NCBI GenBank assembly: GCA_943332615.1
Contig: CALQQB010000048.1
Coordinates: 1 to 36,115, forward strand
Length of the DNA stretch: 36,115 nt
DNA from: Phenylobacterium deserti
GTDB taxonomy: Bacteria > Pseudomonadota > Alphaproteobacteria > Caulobacterales > Caulobacteraceae
Direction: 5' to 3'
Positions 32,909 through 36,115 of the stretch are shown here, piece by piece (position 1 is the first letter of the stretch; every line of letters begins with the position of its first letter). A model generated the notes under the pieces. It made no database searches. It was not told the origin of the DNA and worked only from the letters and a program-made list of their open reading frames with translations. Position numbers and translations under genes: made by a program.

Positions 32909-34276
32909 TCAACATGGGCTACAGTCCTTGCGGGTGAGCGCTTCGACGAACGCCTTGCGGCCGGGCAGCAGAACGATGGCGCTGACCAGGCCGCAGCCCA
33001 CGTAGACGCAGGCGAGGCTCCAGCCGACGCCGGACGGCCCCTTGAACAGCAGGTCGTTCATCACCCCGATTGAGGCCGAGCCCAGAGAAGAGGCCACGAG
33101 GCCGGTCATGATCGACGAGATGCCGATGACTTGGCCGCGCAGCTCATTCGGCGTGATCTGGTTCAGCGCGGTCAGCGCCGCGGTCGTCGACCACATGGCA
33201 GTAAGGGCGGTGGGGACGTGGGCGATGAGCGCAAGCGTCGGGGTGGGCGCCAGGACCTTGAGCGGCCCGAAGACCGTCCAGATGAGCGCCTGCCCCAGCA
33301 TGATCAGGACCGGACCGTCCGTACGTCCCCGCCGGGCGAACCAGCTCATGATCCAGCCCGCGCTGAGCGCGCTGGACAGGCCGCACGGAAAGCCCAAGAG
33401 GGCGAAGACCGTTCCGATATGCGTCGGCGTCCAGTGGTGGACCCGGGCGAACAACGAGGGGAACCAGCTGACCTGGGCGGCGATCACGGCCCCATTGCTG
33501 GCCGCGGCCAGGATCACCGTGGCATAGGCGCCGCGGTTGGCGTGGAGCCGGGTCCAGAGCGCGCCGGGCGGGGCGGGCTTGGCCGACATGCGTTCACGAC
33601 GGACGGGCTCGCGGACCGTGAGCAGCAGGACGACGGATATGAGAACGCCGGGCGCACCGATCAGCAGGAAGGTGATCTGCCAGTCCGCCATCGCGCCGAA
33701 GATCGATCCGGCCATGGTGCGCATGGACTGCGCGGCGCCGACGGCCACGCCGCCGATCAGATAGGCCAGGGACTGGCCCAAGGCGCCGGCGACCATGAAG
33801 GCGCCCATGGCACGCGCCCGCTGGGCCGGCGAGAAGTAGTCGGCGATCAGCGAGGCCGAGGACGGGGTCCCCACCGACTCGCCGGCCCCCACGGTGATCC
33901 GCGTCAGGAAGAGCGCGACATAGGATTGCGCCAGGCCGCAGGCCATGGTCGCCGCGCTCCAGATCATGACGCCGGCGCTCAGCAGCCGGACCCGGCGCCA
34001 GCGATCCACGAGGAAGCCGACCGGCAGGCCGAACAGAGAGTAGAAGACGGCGAACGCCAGGCCCTGGAGCACGCCCATCTGGGTGTCGCTCATATGGAGG
34101 TCATGCTTGATCGGATCGACCATGAGGCCGATCGCGACCCGGTCGAGCATGGCGAAAGTCGAGGCCGCCGTGAGGATGGCGATGACGTACCAAGCATAGG
34201 CCGGACGTGGCCACGCGGCCTCGGGGTCCGCCAGCGCTGCGATGAGCCGAGGCGTCGTGGACTCAGTCACCGCCAC
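32909..34276 (-). CDS. MFS transporter (spinster-like)
   Basis: A roughly 455-residue major-facilitator permease with twelve predicted helices. The N-terminal region YAWYVIAILTAASTFAMLDRVAIGLMVDPIK and GLPVGFLVDRWRRVRLL (the loop between helices 2 and 3) resemble spinster-type MFS proteins common beside catabolic genes in alphaproteobacteria. It probably imports the pathway substrate or exports an intermediate. The expected transcription start near 34330 excludes the in-frame ATG at 34426. The remaining candidates are GTG at 34276 or 34270; neither has a clear ribosome site, so the start is uncertain. It is first in the operon with GST, cysteine hydrolase and the FAD oxidoreductase. Confidence 0.86.
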   Translation of the reverse strand: MAVTESTTPRLIAALADPEAAWPRPAYAWYVIAILTAASTFAMLDRVAIGLMVDPIKHDLHMSDTQMGVLQGLAFAVFYSLFGLPVGFLVDRWRRVRLLSAGVMIWSAATMACGLAQSYVALFLTRITVGAGESVGTPSSASLIADYFSPAQRARAMGAFMVAGALGQSLAYLIGGVAVGAAQSMRTMAGSIFGAMADWQITFLLIGAPGVLISVVLLLTVREPVRRERMSAKPAPPGALWTRLHANRGAYATVILAAASNGAVIAAQVSWFPSLFARVHHWTPTHIGTVFALLGFPCGLSSALSAGWIMSWFARRGRTDGPVLIMLGQALIWTVFGPLKVLAPTPTLALIAHVPTALTAMWSTTAALTALNQITPNELRGQVIGISSIMTGLVASSLGSASIGVMNDLLFKGPSGVGWSLACVYVGCGLVSAIVLLPGRKAFVEALTRKDCSPC

Positions 34277-34336
34277 GGTCGCGCCGCCGGCAGGTCGCGG
34301 GCAAGGCGGAGGACGCGCGGCGGGCTCATTGCGGGG

Positions 34337-34366
34337 TATATAAGGACCGCGCGGGGCGTCCGTCAA
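34337..34366 (-). promoter_or_regulatory. Promoter of the second MFS operon
   Basis: On the minus strand: -35 TTGACG (34361-34366), an 18-base spacer and -10 TATATA (34337-34342). It is a near twin of the promoter at 18706-18735; upstream of the -35 box both read AATCTATAAC, one base, TATTGACGG. Confidence 0.65.
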
Positions 34367-34390
34367 TAAGTTATAGATTGTAGTCAAATG
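34363..34390. promoter_or_regulatory. Second shared operator motif, copy B
   Basis: The plus strand reads TCAATAAGTTATAGATTG, then bases ending in TCAAATG. It overlaps the -35 box of the second MFS promoter exactly as copy A overlaps that of the first. A looser AT-rich stretch (CATAGTCTAGATATATATC, about 34424-34442) lies nearer the VOC gene and could be a further site or its promoter. Confidence 0.55.
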
Positions 34391-34470
34391 GTGCCAGCAG
34401 ACCCTGAAACCGGTGGCTGCATTCATAGTCTAGATATATATCAAAACAGCATGGCAGACCGGAGATGGAT

Positions 34471-35349
34471 ATGCCCGACGAGACCCCGAATCCGCCTGGG
34501 CCGCTGCTGGGCGCCATCCGCGCGGTGACCTTCGCGGTCCCGGACCTGGAGGCCGTGGAGGCGGCCTGGACCGGACCGATGGGCTACAGGGCGCTGCGGC
34601 GTGACGTGGTCTCCGCGGCGACGGCGACCGCCTGGGGGGCGCCGGCCCTGGCGGGCCGCCCGGTCCTGATCCTCGGGCCGGCGAGCGGCGAGCCGACGGT
34701 GCTGCGTTTCGTCGCACAGCCCCACGCCGGCGAGGCGCCCGACCGCCACGCGATCGGCTGGAGCGTCGCCGAACTGACGGTTCAGGACTCCGACGCCCTG
34801 CATGCGCGGCTGCAGGGGTCGACCTTCACTATCCATTCGCCGCCGCGCACGGTGCCCACCTATGAATACCTGCGGGCGATGACGGCGACCGGCCCGGGTG
34901 GAGAGCATCTCAACCTGACCTGGATCACCGAACGCCGACCGGACCTGGCCGTCGCCACCGCATTCGTCGGCCGCTGCTTCATCGCGGTGATGGGCGCCCC
35001 GGACCTCCAGGCAGCCCTGGACTTCTACCACGAGACCTTCGGCAACGCGGCCAGCCCGATCCGCCAACTGCCTGGCGTAAGACTGGCCGTCGTGGTGCTG
35101 AACGACGGCTCGAAGATCGAGATCGATGACCTTCCGGACCTGGCCCCGCGCAACCGAACGCCGGGCTTCCTACCGTCAGGCCTGGCCATGGTCAGCTTCG
35201 AATGCCGCGACATCGGCCGGTTTGCCGATCGATTCATCGCGCCGCCCGCGCCGGGCCCCTTCGAGCCTATGCCGGGTCGTCTGGCGGGCGTCATGACTGG
35301 CGTCGCCGGCGAACTACTGGAACTGATCGACGTCAATGACCCCCGCTGA
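34471..35349 (+). CDS. Two-domain VOC family protein
   Basis: A protein of about 292 residues with two vicinal-oxygen-chelate modules. The first runs from about IRAVTFAVPDLEAVEAAW to GGEHLNLTWI; the second from FIAVMGAPDLQAALDFYHETFG to GVAGELLELIDV. Two-module VOC proteins include type I extradiol dioxygenases, but the first module lacks a His at the usual early ligand position (FAVPDLE), so ring cleavage is uncertain; isomerase or binding roles are possible. It is unrelated in detail to the two single-domain VOC proteins of the left half. ATG 34471 is six bases after GGAG; the ATG at 34465 directly abuts GGAG and is less likely. It overlaps the methyltransferase start by 14 bases. Confidence 0.82.
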   Translation: MPDETPNPPGPLLGAIRAVTFAVPDLEAVEAAWTGPMGYRALRRDVVSAATATAWGAPALAGRPVLILGPASGEPTVLRFVAQPHAGEAPDRHAIGWSVAELTVQDSDALHARLQGSTFTIHSPPRTVPTYEYLRAMTATGPGGEHLNLTWITERRPDLAVATAFVGRCFIAVMGAPDLQAALDFYHETFGNAASPIRQLPGVRLAVVVLNDGSKIEIDDLPDLAPRNRTPGFLPSGLAMVSFECRDIGRFADRFIAPPAPGPFEPMPGRLAGVMTGVAGELLELIDVNDPR

Positions 35350-35962
35350 AGACACCATGAACGCCGTCAACGCCAAGCGCTGGGAGGACGGCGCGACGCA
35401 CTGGGCCGCGACCGCCGACGAGCGCTACCCCGCACGCCACGCGTTCTGGGACCTGTTCACCACAGAACTGGTCGGGGGGTTCGGCCGCCGCATCCGGATC
35501 CTGGAACTGGGCTCCGGCCCGGGCTTCCTGGCGCAGCGGATCCTCCGCGCGGGGGTCGCGAGCACCTACACCCTGGTGGATATTTCGCCCGCCATGCACG
35601 GCCTCGCGCGGGCGCGGCTGTCCGACCAGGCCGACAAGCTCGTGTTCGTGACCGCCAACTACGGCCTGCCCGGCTGGAACGAAGGGCTTGGCCCATTCGA
35701 CGCGATCGTCAGCCTGCAGGCCGTCCACGAGGTGCGCCAGAAGGAACGGGTCGGCCCGCTCTACGCCGCGCTGCGGCGGCGCATGACATCCGGCGGGCTG
35801 GCGCTGATCTGCGATCGCTACCTCACGCCTGAGCATCCGGGCGACACGGAGATGCACATGACGCGGGCCGAGCACGAAGCCGCCCTGGTGCAGGGCGGCT
35901 TCGGCGACGTTCGCCTGCTGCACGCCGCCGCCGAACTGGCGATGTTCCGAGGTGTCGCCTGA
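35336..35962 (+). CDS. Class I SAM-dependent methyltransferase
   Basis: A 208-residue methyltransferase with the SAM-binding motif I LELGSGPGFLAQRIL near residues 46-60, the acidic motif TLVDISPAM after the next strand, and FDAIVSLQAVHEV further on. The substrate is not identifiable; small-molecule or lipid methylation is possible. The first ATG (35336) overlaps the VOC gene by 14 bases; a second ATG at 35357 lies just after the VOC stop and is a reasonable alternative. Translational coupling with the VOC protein is likely. Only a few bases separate its stop codon from the IS630-type element, so any further genes of this operon may have been displaced. Confidence 0.86.
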   Translation: MTPAEDTMNAVNAKRWEDGATHWAATADERYPARHAFWDLFTTELVGGFGRRIRILELGSGPGFLAQRILRAGVASTYTLVDISPAMHGLARARLSDQADKLVFVTANYGLPGWNEGLGPFDAIVSLQAVHEVRQKERVGPLYAALRRRMTSGGLALICDRYLTPEHPGDTEMHMTRAEHEAALVQGGFGDVRLLHAAAELAMFRGVA

Positions 35963-35966
35963 GGTC

Positions 35967-36115
35967 TAGAGCATCCGACGGCTGAGATGAATCGAATGTG
36001 ATCGCGGGTGGGATTCCCGGGCGCTTGGAATGGTGAGTCCATGGGACCTCTGAGTCGGGAGGGATCATGGGCGCGGCGCATTCGGACGACCTTCGTGAGC
36101 GAGTGGTGTCGAGGG
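35967..36115 (+). mobile_element. IS630-family insertion sequence, left end, truncated by the window edge
   Basis: A 100-base non-coding leader starting at a TA dinucleotide (35967-35968) leads into an IS630-type transposase start at 36067. IS630 elements insert at TA, so this is the likely boundary, 4 bases after the methyltransferase stop. The other end is outside the window. Confidence 0.65.
36067..36115 (+). CDS. IS630-family transposase, N-terminal fragment
   Basis: Only 16 residues are visible: MGAAHSDDLRERVVSR. The SDDLRERVV signature is the usual start of the helix-turn-helix of IS630 transposases. GGGAGG stands just upstream as a ribosome site. The DDE catalytic domain lies outside the window. 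Confidence 0.75.
   Translation, partial: MGAAHSDDLRERVVSR

Noticed and set aside
5451..34390. A single operator type for the whole window
   Set aside because: The left motif (TAACG-NN-CGTTA) and right motif (GTTATAG core with TCAAT) share only a short CGTTATA-like run in some copies; arms and spacing differ, so two regulators are more likely.
1..36115. CRISPR arrays, tRNA or rRNA genes, riboswitches
   Set aside because: No regularly spaced repeats, clover-leaf-like tRNA sequences, rRNA segments or recognisable riboswitch cores were seen on reading either strand.

Overview
The window looks like an accessory catabolic region of a high-GC (estimated by eye at mid-60s percent) alphaproteobacterium, most plausibly Caulobacterales or Sphingomonadales. 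I infer this from codon use, a TonB-dependent receptor with a short plug-proximal start, the mix of BVMO, SDR, LLM monooxygenase and VOC genes, and the IS66 and IS630 types at the edges. There are no core housekeeping genes, tRNAs, rRNAs or CRISPR arrays. An IS66-type element is cut by the left edge (1-826) and an IS630-type element by the right edge (about 35967-36115), so the whole catabolic block lies between insertion sequences.

Left half (941-14549). Minus strand: a single-chain biotin-dependent acyl-CoA carboxylase and an LLM flavin monooxygenase. Then come a VOC protein (+), an amidohydrolase (-), a TonB-dependent receptor with a second VOC paralogue (-), a TetR regulator (-), an SDR (-), and a Baeyer-Villiger monooxygenase with an HSL-type esterase (+). 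Copies of the palindrome TAACG-NN-CGTTA sit on the promoters of the LLM, SDR and BVMO units, with degenerate copies at the VOC/TBDR promoter and in front of tetR. This reads as one TetR-controlled regulon. The expected chemistry is uptake through the TBDR, oxidation of a (cyclic) alcohol to a ketone by the SDR, Baeyer-Villiger insertion to an ester or lactone, hydrolysis by the esterase, and CoA-ester processing including carboxylation. The substrate cannot be named from sequence.

Right half (14857-35962). The units are: a translationally coupled histidinol-dehydrogenase-like plus 3-hydroxyacyl-CoA-dehydrogenase pair (-); an MFS transporter (-) divergent from an alpha/beta hydrolase and a fumarate-reductase-type flavoprotein (+); a ribose-type ABC importer (-) divergent from hydantoinase/oxoprolinase A and B (+) followed by a decayed SDR; and a four-gene minus-strand operon (MFS, GST, cysteine hydrolase, FAD oxidoreductase) divergent from a two-domain VOC protein and a methyltransferase (+). 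All three divergent intergenic regions carry a second shared, AT-rich motif (core GTTATAG, with TCAAT on one side and CAAAT on the other). For the two MFS promoters this motif overlaps the -35 box of otherwise near-identical promoters (TTGACG, 18 bp, TATAGT/TATATA). No regulator for this motif is encoded in the window. HyuA/HyuB plus a cysteine hydrolase with the N-carbamoylsarcosine amidohydrolase triad suggests breakdown of a cyclic amide or ureide-like compound, but this is inference.

Points worth a second look: the two cis-regulatory motifs that divide the window into two regulons, an apparent CTG start for the carboxylase, an in-frame TnpA-TnpC fusion lacking tnpB in the IS66 element, an alpha/beta hydrolase with His in the nucleophile position, and an SDR pseudogene with three separate lesions.
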